Source: Marisalimonas marina (GTDB taxonomy: Bacteria > Pseudomonadota > Alphaproteobacteria > Puniceispirillales > Marisalimonadaceae). From it: a stretch of 64,000 nt of DNA. This document shows, one piece after another, positions 54,090-63,375 of this stretch. The notes beneath the pieces were generated by a model, which had not been told where the DNA came from, did not search any database, and was given only the letters and a program-made list of their open reading frames with translations. Where the stretch lies: assembly GCA_038131365.1 (NCBI GenBank), contig JAYPPH010000003.1, forward strand, positions 62,001-126,000. The letters are read 5' to 3'. Position 1 is the stretch's first letter; each line of letters starts with the position of its first letter. The position numbers and the translations under genes are program-made.

Positions 54090-56459
54090 ATGCCAGACGG
54101 AGGATCAACAGGAATAGGCGCATCAGTAAAAAGAAAAGAAGATTACAGGTTTTTAGTAGGCGAGGGTAACTATACTGACGATATTAATAGACCAAACCAA
54201 ACATATACTTATATGCTAAGATCTAGTTCTGCTCATGCTAAATTTTCATTAGATACAACTAAAGCATCAACCGCGAAGGGGGTTGTGAAAATATTTGTTG
54301 GAACAGATATGGAAGTAGGAAGCATTCCATGTGGCTGGCAAGTAGATTCAAAAGATGGAACTCCAATGAGGGAACCAGCTCATCCCCCAATAGCAAAAGA
54401 TAAGGTAAGGTATGTTGGTGAAATTATAGCAGTTGTTATTGCAGAAACCCTTGAAGATGCCAAAAATGCTTCAGAATTAATAGATGTTAAGTACGATGAT
54501 ATCCCTGTAATTATTGATATGCAGGACGCATTGGATAATTCAAAAGGTTTAGTTCATGACGAAATTGAAAGTAATGTTTGTTATGATTGGGAAATAGGAG
54601 ATAGTGAGGCTGTTGATAAGGCAATATCTGAAGCTGCTCATATAACAACTCTTGATATTAGAAATAACAGATTAATTCCCAATGCTATGGAAACTAGATC
54701 TGCCATAGGTGACTATGAACATTCAACAGGTCAATATACATTATACACAACAAGTCAAAACCCGCACGTAATAAGACTGTTAATGGGAGCTTTTGTGCTT
54801 GGTTTGCCAGAGCATAAATTGAGAGTGATTGCGCCTGATGTTGGTGGAGGTTTTGGCTCTAAGATTTTTCATTATGCAGAAGAATCAATCGTAACTTGGG
54901 CTTCTAACAAAATTAGAAGACCGGTAAAATGGACATCTGATAGGTCTGAGGCTTTTATTTCTGATGCACATGGTAGAGATCATGTTACATCAGTTAAATT
55001 GGCTTTAGATAAAGATGGAAAGTTTTTAGCTTTAAAAGTAGACACTTTAGCAAATATGGGTGCATATTTATCAACTTTTGCCTCAAGTGTTCCTACTTAT
55101 TTGTATGCAACACTTCTTGCTGGTACCTATACTACACCAGCAATACATTGTAATGTTAAATCAATTTTTACAAATACTGTTCCTGTTGATGCATATAGGG
55201 GAGCTGGAAGACCAGAGGCAACTTATCTTATAGAAAGAATTGTTGATAAGGCAGCAAGAGAGATGGGAATAAGTCAAGTTGAAATTAGACGTAAAAACTT
55301 TATTCCTGTTGACGCTTTCCCTTATCAAACACCAGTTGCGTTGCAGTATGATAGTGGAAACTATAATGCTACTCTTGATGCTGCTCTCAAAAAGGCTGAT
55401 TATGAAGGTTTTGCCTCTAGAAAAGCTGAATCTGCTAAAAGGGGTATGTTAAGAGGAATAGGTTTTTCAACATATCTTGAAGCTTGTGGAATAGCGCCTT
55501 CAGCTGTTGTAGGTTCTCTTGGCGCTAGAGCTGGTTTATTTGAGTGTGCTGAGGTTAGAGTTCATCCAACTGGTTCTGTGACCGTATTTACTGGCTCACA
55601 TAGCCATGGTCAAGGCCATGAAACTACTTTTGCTCAATTGGTTAGTGAAAAATTAGGTATTTCTACAGATATGGTTGAAATAAGCCATGGAGATACTAAT
55701 AATATACCATTTGGAATGGGCACTTATGGATCTCGATCTTTAGCTGTAGGTGGTGAAGCGATTGTAAAGGCTATGGACAAGGTTATTGCCAAAGCTAAAA
55801 AGATTGCAGCACATATAATGGAAGCTTCAGCTGATGATATTGAATTAAATAATGGCAATTTTGAAATTGCTGGAACTGACAAATCAATGTCTTTAGCTGA
55901 TATATCATTGGCAGCTTATGTGCCTCATAACTATCCTCATGAAGAACTTGAGCCGGGATTAGATGAAAAAGCTTTTTATGATCCTCTTAATTTTACTTAT
56001 CCAGGAGGTTGTCATATTTGTGAAGTAGAAATTAATCCAAATACTGGTGAAGTTAAAGTTGAAGGTATGACTGCAGTAGATGATGTAGGAAAAGTTATTA
56101 ATCCAATGATTGTTGAGGGGCAAATTCATGGCGGTTTGGCCCAAGGAATTGGTCAGGCTCTTCTTGAAAATGCAGCTTACGACAGCAATGGACAGCTTCT
56201 TTCAGGATCTTATATGGATTACACAATGCCACGTGCAGATAATTTTGTGGATTTCAAAGTAGGTAATGAAGTTACACTTTGTACTCATAATTCTCTTGGC
56301 GTAAAAGGTTGTGGTGAAGTTGGCGCAATAGGTTCTCCGCCTGCTGTTATCAATGCAGTTGTTGATGCTTTATCAGAACTTGGTGTCGATGATATTTCAA
56401 TGCCTGCCACTTCTGAGAAGGTTTGGAATGCTATAAATCAAGCCAAAAATAATAAATAG
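54090..56459 (+). CDS. coxL: CO-dehydrogenase-type molybdopterin subunit (CoxL form II)
   Basis: A 789-residue subunit of a molybdenum hydroxylase. The Mo-cofactor region has GGGFGSKIFHY at 252-262. The active-site loop reads AYRGAGR at 368-374, the mark of form II CoxL, whereas form I (the proven fast CO oxidisers) reads AYxCSFR, with a Cys for copper. The catalytic Glu is E743 in VKGCGEVG. The form II enzymes have uncertain substrate; CO, or another aldehyde or N-heterocycle, is possible. It lies between coxS and coxM in the order S-L-M, normal for form II. There is no visible signal peptide, so it is cytoplasmic or membrane-attached. Confidence 0.88.
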   Translation: MPDGGSTGIGASVKRKEDYRFLVGEGNYTDDINRPNQTYTYMLRSSSAHAKFSLDTTKASTAKGVVKIFVGTDMEVGSIPCGWQVDSKDGTPMREPAHPPIAKDKVRYVGEIIAVVIAETLEDAKNASELIDVKYDDIPVIIDMQDALDNSKGLVHDEIESNVCYDWEIGDSEAVDKAISEAAHITTLDIRNNRLIPNAMETRSAIGDYEHSTGQYTLYTTSQNPHVIRLLMGAFVLGLPEHKLRVIAPDVGGGFGSKIFHYAEESIVTWASNKIRRPVKWTSDRSEAFISDAHGRDHVTSVKLALDKDGKFLALKVDTLANMGAYLSTFASSVPTYLYATLLAGTYTTPAIHCNVKSIFTNTVPVDAYRGAGRPEATYLIERIVDKAAREMGISQVEIRRKNFIPVDAFPYQTPVALQYDSGNYNATLDAALKKADYEGFASRKAESAKRGMLRGIGFSTYLEACGIAPSAVVGSLGARAGLFECAEVRVHPTGSVTVFTGSHSHGQGHETTFAQLVSEKLGISTDMVEISHGDTNNIPFGMGTYGSRSLAVGGEAIVKAMDKVIAKAKKIAAHIMEASADDIELNNGNFEIAGTDKSMSLADISLAAYVPHNYPHEELEPGLDEKAFYDPLNFTYPGGCHICEVEINPNTGEVKVEGMTAVDDVGKVINPMIVEGQIHGGLAQGIGQALLENAAYDSNGQLLSGSYMDYTMPRADNFVDFKVGNEVTLCTHNSLGVKGCGEVGAIGSPPAVINAVVDALSELGVDDISMPATSEKVWNAINQAKNNK

Positions 56460-56470
56460 GGGAGGAAGTC

Positions 56471-57265
56471 ATGTATGATTTACAATACTCAAAGCCATCA
56501 AGTATAAATGACGCAGTTTCTGAAATTAAAAAATCTTCAGATGCTAAATTTTTAGCTGGTGGTATGACTTTGATACCAACATTAAAAGCTAGATTGTCAT
56601 CTGCTGATATATTGGTTGATCTAAAAGGTTCAAACTTGAGCAATATATCAGTCTCAAGTTCTGAAATTACGATTGGATCAATGACCCGTCACTGTGATGT
56701 TGCTTCATCAAAGGATGTTAAGACTTCTTTGCCTGCATTAGCTAAGCTTGCAGGAGGAATAGGCGACCATATGGTTAGAAGTTGTGGTACAATTGGTGGT
56801 TCTATAGCCAATAATGATCCTGCTGCTTGTTATCCATCTGCGGTATTGGCATTAGGCGCAACTGTAATAACAAATGAGAGATCTATTTCAGCTGAAGATT
56901 TTTTTGTTGGAATGTTTGAGACAGCTTTGAATGAGAATGAAATTATAACTGAAGTAAAATTTCCTATTCCAGAAAAAGCTTCTTATATTAAATTTCCTAA
57001 TCCAGCTTCTAGATATGCTATGGTTGGTGTTTTTATGGCAAAGAATGCGAACGGCATATCTGTAGCTGTAACGGGTGCTGGTGAAAATGGTGTTTTTAGA
57101 TGTAGTGAAATTGAAAATATTTTAAATTCAAATTTTTCAATTGAATCAATTGAAAATATTGATATTTCTCCTGATGGTTTGAATAGTGATATTCATGCCA
57201 GTGCAGCATATAGGGCTAACTTGATTAAAGAAATGGCAAAAAGAGCTGTTTTAGAGATGGTCTAG
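56471..57265 (+). CDS. coxM: CO-dehydrogenase-type FAD subunit (CoxM)
   Basis: A 264-residue FAD-binding subunit. The FAD motifs AGGMTLIP (about 31) and TIGGSIANNDPA (about 113) match the xanthine oxidase/CODH family. It takes electrons from the [2Fe-2S] clusters and gives them to quinone or another carrier. GGGGAGG, ending seven bases before the ATG, is a strong ribosome-binding site. It closes the coxSLM operon, which ends in a hairpin. Confidence 0.88.
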   Translation: MYDLQYSKPSSINDAVSEIKKSSDAKFLAGGMTLIPTLKARLSSADILVDLKGSNLSNISVSSSEITIGSMTRHCDVASSKDVKTSLPALAKLAGGIGDHMVRSCGTIGGSIANNDPAACYPSAVLALGATVITNERSISAEDFFVGMFETALNENEIITEVKFPIPEKASYIKFPNPASRYAMVGVFMAKNANGISVAVTGAGENGVFRCSEIENILNSNFSIESIENIDISPDGLNSDIHASAAYRANLIKEMAKRAVLEMV

Positions 57266-57300
57266 ATCTATAATATAACTTAGTAAATAACTATAAAATT

Positions 57301-57336
57301 AAACCATCATTACAAAATAATGATGGTTTATTTATT
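57301..57336 (+). terminator. Intrinsic terminator after coxM
   Basis: A perfect 12-bp stem pairs 57301-57312 with 57318-57329 across a 5-base loop (CAAAA). A/T-rich tails flank it on both sides, so it can also work for the convergent SDR gene on the minus strand. Confidence 0.8.
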
Positions 57337-57412
57337 AATTAATTCAGATACTTATTACAAATCTTTTATATTAAAGTTTTAATATTTCCTGTTCAAAAAA
57401 ATTATTCTTATT

Positions 57413-58237
57413 TTATTGGCTCATTACAAAACCACCGTTGGGGGAGATTGTCTGACCAGTTACAAATTTAGATTCGTCTGAACCTAAATAAACCGCAGCC
57501 CAAGCAATATCTTCAACATCTCCAAATCTTTTCATAGGTGTTGCAGACATAACAATTTTTTTAACATCCCCAAGGTGAGTTGTCATTTCAGTATCTATAT
57601 ATCCTGGTGCAATTGCGTTAACTCGAATATTTCTAGATGCAAGTTCTCTTGCAGTTGCTCTTGTAAAACCTAATATGCCTGCTTTCGCAGCTGAATAATG
57701 TGGAGAGGATGGCCCACCAGTAGTTCCCAACACTGAGCCCATATTAATTATAGACCCACTTTCCTGATTATTCATAATCTTTAGTGCTTCTCGTGTACAA
57801 AAAAAAGTACCATTTAAATGAATTCCAATCATTTTATGCCAGTCTTCATCATTTAGATTAACTGTGACATCAAAGTGACTTTTTATTTTTCCAGTCTCAG
57901 AAAATTCCTTACTTTGATGGTTATTTACTTTTATTCTCTCATCAAGCAAATTTTGTTTGTTTTCAAATCCATTTATTCCAGCATTATTAACTAATATATC
58001 TAATCGATTGAACTCTGATTTTATCTTTGAAAAAGTTTCTTCAACATTTTTTGAATTGGATACATCAACGTAATAAGCTTTACCGCCTAATTCATTAGCC
58101 ATTTTATTTGCAAGATCAGTATTAATATCACATAAAATAATTTTTGCGCCTTCATTCGAGAAATGTTTAGCTATGGATGCTCCCAGACCTCTTGCGCCAC
58201 CAGTAATAAGAGCAACTTTTCCTTTTAATCTTTCCAT
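57413..58237 (-). CDS. Short-chain dehydrogenase/reductase with a central insertion
   Basis: About 274 residues from the ATG at 58237; an ATG 15 bases earlier is possible, but GAG lies suitably before 58237. Cofactor motif TGGARGLG is at 12-19, with NNAG after it, and the catalytic Y-x-x-x-K is YSAAK. The end GQTISPNGGFVM is typical. An additional stretch of some 30 polar residues sits after NNAGI, before the DEDWHKMIGIHLNG segment, where standard SDRs have a short turn. It would oxidise or reduce a hydroxyl/keto group with NAD(P); the substrate is unknown. Confidence 0.82.
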   Translation of the reverse strand: MERLKGKVALITGGARGLGASIAKHFSNEGAKIILCDINTDLANKMANELGGKAYYVDVSNSKNVEETFSKIKSEFNRLDILVNNAGINGFENKQNLLDERIKVNNHQSKEFSETGKIKSHFDVTVNLNDEDWHKMIGIHLNGTFFCTREALKIMNNQESGSIINMGSVLGTTGGPSSPHYSAAKAGILGFTRATARELASRNIRVNAIAPGYIDTEMTTHLGDVKKIVMSATPMKRFGDVEDIAWAAVYLGSDESKFVTGQTISPNGGFVMSQ

Positions 58238-58315
58238 ATTTAATCTCAACATATTTTAAATATAAAATAAAGTTTTATGTCAGTTGTTGCTATTTACAAT
58301 TTAGAAATATATTTT

Positions 58316-58795
58316 ATGTTAATGATAGATAATCAAAGTGCGACAAACAGCAAGTATTTTGAAGATTTTGCTGTTGGAGATAAATATTTAATACCATCTA
58401 GAACTCAAACGAGTTCAATATTTTCAATGTTCCAGGCTGCTTCAGGTGATAATGATCCTATTCATTATGACAAAGAATTTTGTAAAAAAAAAGGTCATCC
58501 AGATATGCTTGCCCATGGTTTGCAAGTATTAATTCAAACAGCAGCTGGTGCTGGGTCATTTCCGTCAGAAGTCAGAGATAGTCTTGTTGGTTTAATCGAG
58601 GTTTCTGGTAAAATGCTTAAACCAGTTTATAGAGAAGATACTTTATACCCAGAGCTCGTTGTATCTAAACTTATACCCCAAAACACAACTGGAATTTTGG
58701 AAATGAGGGCAACAGTAAAAAATCAAAAAAATATATTAGTTTTTGAAGGCTCTCATAAATATTTAATTAAAATGAAAAAAAAGATTGATACTTAA
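58316..58795 (+). CDS. MaoC-family (R)-hydratase-like protein
   Basis: About 159 residues from the ATG at 58316. Other ATGs at 58277 and 58322 are possible, and none has a clear ribosome-binding site. It is a hotdog-fold protein with the hydratase motif ASGDNDPIHYD and the later AHGLQVL, as in MaoC-like dehydratases of enoyl-CoA or related thioesters. It is convergent with and overlaps by four bases the second SDR gene. It and both SDRs may form a small pathway for hydroxyacyl compounds; this is inference. Confidence 0.78.
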   Translation: MLMIDNQSATNSKYFEDFAVGDKYLIPSRTQTSSIFSMFQAASGDNDPIHYDKEFCKKKGHPDMLAHGLQVLIQTAAGAGSFPSEVRDSLVGLIEVSGKMLKPVYREDTLYPELVVSKLIPQNTTGILEMRATVKNQKNILVFEGSHKYLIKMKKKIDT

Positions 58796-59559
58796 CTTTC
58801 ATTTCTTAAAGAAGGAAGTCCAACACCTGTAGCTTCAAAGCCTCCATCTATAGCCAATACTTGACCTGTAATGTAAGACGCTTTATCGGAAGCTAAAAAA
58901 TATATACCGTTGGCAATTTCTTTTTCTGTGCCATATCTATTAAGCGGTATTGCATCATGATAAGCTTCAATTATATCTTGTGTATGAACTGCCATTGCAA
59001 GTTTAGTTTTGACTGGACCAGGAGCTATACAGTTGACCCTTATACCAAACTCTCCTAATTCAGCAGCTTGCTGCCTTGTTAATTGAATTACAGCTGCCTT
59101 AGATGTTCCATAAGCCACTCTTAATGTAGAAGCACGTAAGCCAGAAATTGATGAAATATTAACTATATTTCCTTTTGTTTTTTTTAAATTCGAAATAGCC
59201 TTTTGTGAACAAAGAAATACACCATTTAGATTAGTTCTCATAACTTCGTCCCATCTCTTGAAATTGGTTTCTTCAATTGGACCAAAATCAGCTATTCCAG
59301 CATTGTTTACCAAAACATCTACTCGGTTATGCCAATCTAATATTTCACTATACATTTTATCTAAATGATCATTGTCAGAAATATCGTAACAAAATTTTTT
59401 AATATCTTTATTTTTAAAAGATAAATTATCAATTTCTTTCTTGTCTTTATCAACTATTGCAACTTTATACCCATGTTCTTCGAATAGAAAGGCAGTTGCT
59501 AATCCAATTCCTCTTGCGGCACCTGTAATAATAGCTAATTTTTTGTCTTTTTCATTCAT
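58792..59559 (-). CDS. Short-chain dehydrogenase/reductase
   Basis: About 255 residues from the ATG at 59559; a TTG at 59577 is the alternative start. TGAARGIG is the cofactor loop at about 12-19. NNAG follows, the catalytic Ser is in NISSISG, and Tyr/Lys are in YGTSKAA. The end has ITGQVLAIDGGF, the usual SDR close. An Asp after the second strand (IVDKD) suggests NAD rather than NADP. The reaction is not known. It is 31 bases downstream of the GST gene on the same strand. Confidence 0.83.
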   Translation of the reverse strand: MNEKDKKLAIITGAARGIGLATAFLFEEHGYKVAIVDKDKKEIDNLSFKNKDIKKFCYDISDNDHLDKMYSEILDWHNRVDVLVNNAGIADFGPIEETNFKRWDEVMRTNLNGVFLCSQKAISNLKKTKGNIVNISSISGLRASTLRVAYGTSKAAVIQLTRQQAAELGEFGIRVNCIAPGPVKTKLAMAVHTQDIIEAYHDAIPLNRYGTEKEIANGIYFLASDKASYITGQVLAIDGGFEATGVGLPSLRNES

Positions 59560-59590
59560 TTTTGTATTATTTTCCAAGAAATTTAATTAG

Positions 59591-60232
59591 TCATTTCAAA
59601 TCATTTATTGGATTTGATGGCCTTTTTTCAAGTTCCGATTTCCATCTTAAGGCATGCTTATATTCTTCAAGATCTATTTTAAGAATTTTTGATAAATTAA
59701 ACATAAAATGACCTGTTATGTCCGCTATTGAAAATTTATCACCTGTTATAAACTTATTTTCAGACAAATGAGGATCAATTCTGTCTAGTAAAACTTTAAA
59801 CATTTCAATACCTCGGGTTACTATTTCTGGTAATTGGCTGATTTCATTCCTTGTCCCAGCAATAACTCTTCCTTTAAAAAAAGAGCTTTTGTTTCTAAGT
59901 GAGTAAACTAATGGTAAAAAACCATCCATTTCAATTCTTCTGTTCCACATATCTACTATCGCTCTTTCTTTAGCATTGGTTCCAAATAGAGCTGGACTTG
60001 GGTATTTTTCTTCTAAATAACGACAAATTGAAATTGTTTCAGTAATTATAGTTCCGTCTTCTAATTCTAAAAAAGGAATACAGTTAAATGGGTTCATAGA
60101 ATTAAAGGGTTCTTTAAATAATTCACCTTCCCGAAGATTTACTTGAATTGTATCTATTTTTATATTTTTCTCTTTTAAAAACATTTCTACACGAAGCGCG
60201 TTGGGTGCTGGTGTAAAACTATATAATTTCAT
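59591..60232 (-). CDS. Glutathione S-transferase family protein
   Basis: About 213 residues from the ATG at 60232, chosen because AGGAG lies eight bases before it. The thioredoxin-like N-domain starts KLYSFTPAPNALRVE. The conserved cis-Pro region is NPFNCIPFLELEDGTIITETISICRYLE, of which ITETISICRYLE is the glutathione-binding part. The helical C-domain contains FSIADITGHF. GSTs use glutathione to detoxify or isomerise substrates. It lies 45 bases downstream of the ABC permease gene. Confidence 0.85.
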   Translation of the reverse strand: MKLYSFTPAPNALRVEMFLKEKNIKIDTIQVNLREGELFKEPFNSMNPFNCIPFLELEDGTIITETISICRYLEEKYPSPALFGTNAKERAIVDMWNRRIEMDGFLPLVYSLRNKSSFFKGRVIAGTRNEISQLPEIVTRGIEMFKVLLDRIDPHLSENKFITGDKFSIADITGHFMFNLSKILKIDLEEYKHALRWKSELEKRPSNPINDLK

Positions 60233-60276
60233 TAAAAATTCTCCTGCTATTTCCAAAATTTAATTATTGAAAAGAT

Positions 60277-61038
60277 TTAATTCTTAATTCTATAACCAGT
60301 TTTAAAAATATACCCAATAATTCCTATGCAGATAAAGGTAAATGATAATATAAAAATAATACTTGTAATTATTGGTACATCACCGATACCAAAAAAAGCC
60401 CACCTAAAACCAGAAATAAGATATACGATAGGGTTTAATAAGGCAAAGTTTTGCCAAAATTCTGGTAACATTTCAATAGTATAAAAGCTTCCACCCAAAA
60501 AGACTAAAGGAGTTATAATAAGCATAGGTACTATGTTAAGTTGTTCAAAATTATCTGAAACAATACCGATAATAAATCCAAGTAAACTAAATGTTAAACA
60601 GGTTATAAGTAGAAAAAATACCATAAAAAGAGGGTATTTTATATCTATGTCAACAAAGAGATATGAAGTAGCTAATATAATTAGTCCGATAGAAAATGCC
60701 TTAGTTGTAGCTGCACCTACATAACCAATTACTATTTCCACGAAAGACAATGGAGCAGATAAGAGCTCATATGTAGTCCCAATAAATTTTGGAAAATATA
60801 TACCAAATGAAGCATTGTTCACACTTTGCATTTGTACAGTTAACATAATAAGTCCTGGGACAATAAATTCTCCATATGAAACATTGCTAATATTTTCCAT
60901 TCTAGAGCCAATGGCTGCACCAAAAACAATAAAATACAGCATGGTTGATAAAACAGGAGAAACAAGACTTTGGATTAAAGTTCTTAAAGATCTATTCATT
61001 TCATAAATATAGATAGCTCTTATTCCTCTAAGGTTCAT
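60277..61038 (-). CDS. ABC-2 type exporter permease
   Basis: A 253-residue inner-membrane protein with six predicted helices. The start MNLRGIRAIYIYEMNRS, an amphipathic coupling helix, and the pattern YGEFIVPGLIMLTVQ and FLGGSFYTIEMLP are typical of the ABC-2 family, YadH-like. With the ATPase encoded four bases upstream it would export a lipid, polysaccharide or drug. The substrate is unknown. Confidence 0.83.
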   Translation of the reverse strand: MNLRGIRAIYIYEMNRSLRTLIQSLVSPVLSTMLYFIVFGAAIGSRMENISNVSYGEFIVPGLIMLTVQMQSVNNASFGIYFPKFIGTTYELLSAPLSFVEIVIGYVGAATTKAFSIGLIILATSYLFVDIDIKYPLFMVFFLLITCLTFSLLGFIIGIVSDNFEQLNIVPMLIITPLVFLGGSFYTIEMLPEFWQNFALLNPIVYLISGFRWAFFGIGDVPIITSIIFILSFTFICIGIIGYIFKTGYRIKN

Positions 61039-61042
61039 ACTT

Positions 61043-61963
61043 TTAATCCTTAATAATTTTCACGAAGATTTCTTCTAATGATGTTTCTTCAGTTTGTATA
61101 TCAAACAAGTTGATTCCGATTTCATTCATATCAGATAGAAGGGAGGTAATACCTGTTTTCTCATTACTTGTATTATAAAAATAATGAAAAGAATTACCAT
61201 TATCGATTAATTTTAAATTATATTTCTCCAGTTTTTTTGGTATTTGTTTAAGTGTTTTTTTAAGTTTAACTTTTAAGGTTTTGACACTCATCCTTTTGAT
61301 TAGTTTACTTTTTTCTTCAACAAGTAATAATTCTCCCTTGTTTATTATACCTATTCTGTCAGCAATCATTTCAGCTTCTTCAATATAATGAGTAGTTAAA
61401 ATTATAGTTACACCATCATCCTTAAGCTCTTTAATTATATTCCACATATCCTTTCTAAGCTCAACATCAACACCTGCGGTAGGCTCATCTAAGAATAAAA
61501 TTTGTGGATTGTGACTTAAGGCTTTGGCAATCATTACTCTTCGTTTCATGCCACCAGAAAGAGATTTAATAATATTATCTTTCTTTTCAAAAAGCTGTAA
61601 CTTAACCAGAAGTTTTTCTAGATAAACATCGTCATCTTTTTTACCAAACAATCTTCTAGAAAACCTAATTGCGTTTATGACTTTTTCGAATGGTTCTAGA
61701 GCTAATTCTTGAGGGACTAAGCCAACAATCTCTCTAGTTTTCCTGTATTCTTTTATAACATCCATATTGTTAATGGTTATTGATCCTGAGGTAATAGAAG
61801 CAAGGCCACATATAGTTGATATTAGAGTTGTTTTGCCTGCCCCATTGGGTCCTAAGAGAGCAATTATTTCACCTTTGTTGATTTCAAGATTTAAATTTTT
61901 CACAGCTGAAAATTTATTATCATAAACTTTGACTAAATTTTTGACTGATATTATTGCCGACAA
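61043..61963 (-). CDS. ABC-2 type exporter ATP-binding protein
   Basis: A 306-residue ATPase, YadG-like. Walker A is GPNGAGKTT at about 34-42, the signature is LSGGMKRR, Walker B ends LFLDEPTAGVD, and the switch His is in TTHYIEEAEM. A C-terminal extension (about 215-306) is common in this group and ends SLEEIFVKI. It drives the permease encoded just downstream. It opens the minus-strand run of exporter, GST and SDR genes; the 194 bases upstream are plain A/T-rich with no clear element. Confidence 0.87.
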   Translation of the reverse strand: MSAIISVKNLVKVYDNKFSAVKNLNLEINKGEIIALLGPNGAGKTTLISTICGLASITSGSITINNMDVIKEYRKTREIVGLVPQELALEPFEKVINAIRFSRRLFGKKDDDVYLEKLLVKLQLFEKKDNIIKSLSGGMKRRVMIAKALSHNPQILFLDEPTAGVDVELRKDMWNIIKELKDDGVTIILTTHYIEEAEMIADRIGIINKGELLLVEEKSKLIKRMSVKTLKVKLKKTLKQIPKKLEKYNLKLIDNGNSFHYFYNTSNEKTGITSLLSDMNEIGINLFDIQTEETSLEEIFVKIIKD

Positions 61964-62157
61964 AATTTTATCCTTTAATATATAAAATATTTCTACTTAT
62001 AGACTATATAAAGTCTATTGATATTGAAAATAAATTTATTTTTTCTAATTTGTTTTAATGACTATTAATCAATATTATTTTTAGTTTCTATTATTGATAT
62101 AATATAGATTTTTCATTAGCTTTATTCTCATAATAGAAAATTTTATACGAGTTCATA

Positions 62158-62913
62158 TTGAATAACGAGTTATTTATTACTGGTGCTGGAGTAAGTGCTA
62201 GTAGTGGTATTCCAACATTTAGAGGTAGTGATGGTTTTTGGACAATTGGTAGTGAAAATTACACACCTCAAGAAATGGCTACAAGGTCGATGTATGAAAA
62301 TAACCCTGGAGAGTTCCTCTTATGGTATTTCAAGAGGTTTGCATCTTATAGTTCTGTAAAACCTAATTCAGCACATTATTGGTTATCTGATAAAAAATTA
62401 ATTACTCAAAACATTGACGGTTTAGATGGTAAGGCAGGAAATTCTGATTATATATCTATTCATGGCAGGCTTGATAAAGTTGTTTATTATGATAATGAAA
62501 TGGTTCATCAAGTTCCATTTAATGCAGAGTGGGATAAAATTATAGATGAAGATGTATCAGACGATAATTTACTTAAAACTAAATTATTAAAAAAATTTAA
62601 TATACAGTCTGTAAATAAAGTCCCAGTTCCTTTACCTGGGAAATCTCTTAAGCCTTATGTTTTGTTATTTGATGAAATTTATACTGATTTATATCGTATT
62701 ACTGAAGCTGAGAATTGGATGAAAAATGCTAGTAAAATGGTTTTTATAGGAACATCATTCAGCGTTAATATTACATCAATTGCTCTAAGGATAGCAGTTA
62801 GTCGAGGTCTGGATATTGAGATTGTTGATCCTGATCCAATTAAATTAGATTATGAAAACACTGAATACTTTAAAATGACTGCTGTAGAGTATTGTAATAT
62901 GCGAAAATTATAA
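62158..62913 (+). CDS. Sir2-like NAD-dependent deacylase without zinc cysteines
   Basis: A 251-residue single-domain sirtuin. The NAD motif is GAGVSASSGIPTF at about 9-21, then TQNIDGLD and the catalytic His in ISIHGR. The KPYVLLFDE and FIGTSFSV segments also fit. The usual four zinc cysteines after HG are all absent; there is only one Cys in the whole chain, near the end. About 60 residues fill the place. The start is a TTG at 62158; a stop at 62134 leaves little room upstream. It may be a deacylase, ADP-ribosyltransferase or NADase. Confidence 0.75.
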   Translation: MNNELFITGAGVSASSGIPTFRGSDGFWTIGSENYTPQEMATRSMYENNPGEFLLWYFKRFASYSSVKPNSAHYWLSDKKLITQNIDGLDGKAGNSDYISIHGRLDKVVYYDNEMVHQVPFNAEWDKIIDEDVSDDNLLKTKLLKKFNIQSVNKVPVPLPGKSLKPYVLLFDEIYTDLYRITEAENWMKNASKMVFIGTSFSVNITSIALRIAVSRGLDIEIVDPDPIKLDYENTEYFKMTAVEYCNMRKL

Positions 62914-62922
62914 TCTTATACC

Positions 62923-63366
62923 TTAGCTTTTTTTGTTTAAAGGTATCCAAGTAGCGCTAGCGTAAGCTGCTAATTTACCATCTGCCCTAAACAAATGAGA
63001 TTGAAGGAACACTATAGTTTTTCCTCTTTTAAGATAACTTCCTTTACAGACAATTTCCTCCTCTTTAATTGGCAAGAGATATTTAACATTCATTTCCAAA
63101 GTTGCGCCAGAACCGGTTGTGTAATGAAGTAAATGTCCCATAGATACATCCATTGCTGTGGCAATAATCCCCCCATGAAGTGTTCCTTGAGGGTTGAACA
63201 TAGGTGATTTAGCTTTAAATTTTACAATGCAAGTTTCATCACTATATGTGATTTTAAATCCTAGAAATCTTGACAAATAAAACGATCCAAATTCTTGTCT
63301 GTCTGAACTTTCAGCTTCAGAAAGCATTGATGAACCCGTCTCTTTAATTTTTTGAAATTCTTTCAT
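62923..63366 (-). CDS. PaaI-type hotdog thioesterase
   Basis: A 147-residue acyl-CoA thioesterase-like protein. The family motif is FNPQGTLHGGIIATAMDVSMG at about 76-96; the segment GTLHGGIIATAMD holds the catalytic Asp and the His-Gly-Gly turn. It would hydrolyse an aromatic or short-chain acyl-CoA. It is nine bases downstream of the racemase-family gene on the same strand and converges with the Sir2-like gene. Confidence 0.85.
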   Translation of the reverse strand: MKEFQKIKETGSSMLSEAESSDRQEFGSFYLSRFLGFKITYSDETCIVKFKAKSPMFNPQGTLHGGIIATAMDVSMGHLLHYTTGSGATLEMNVKYLLPIKEEEIVCKGSYLKRGKTIVFLQSHLFRADGKLAAYASATWIPLNKKS

Positions 63367-63375
63367 TCTACGTTT

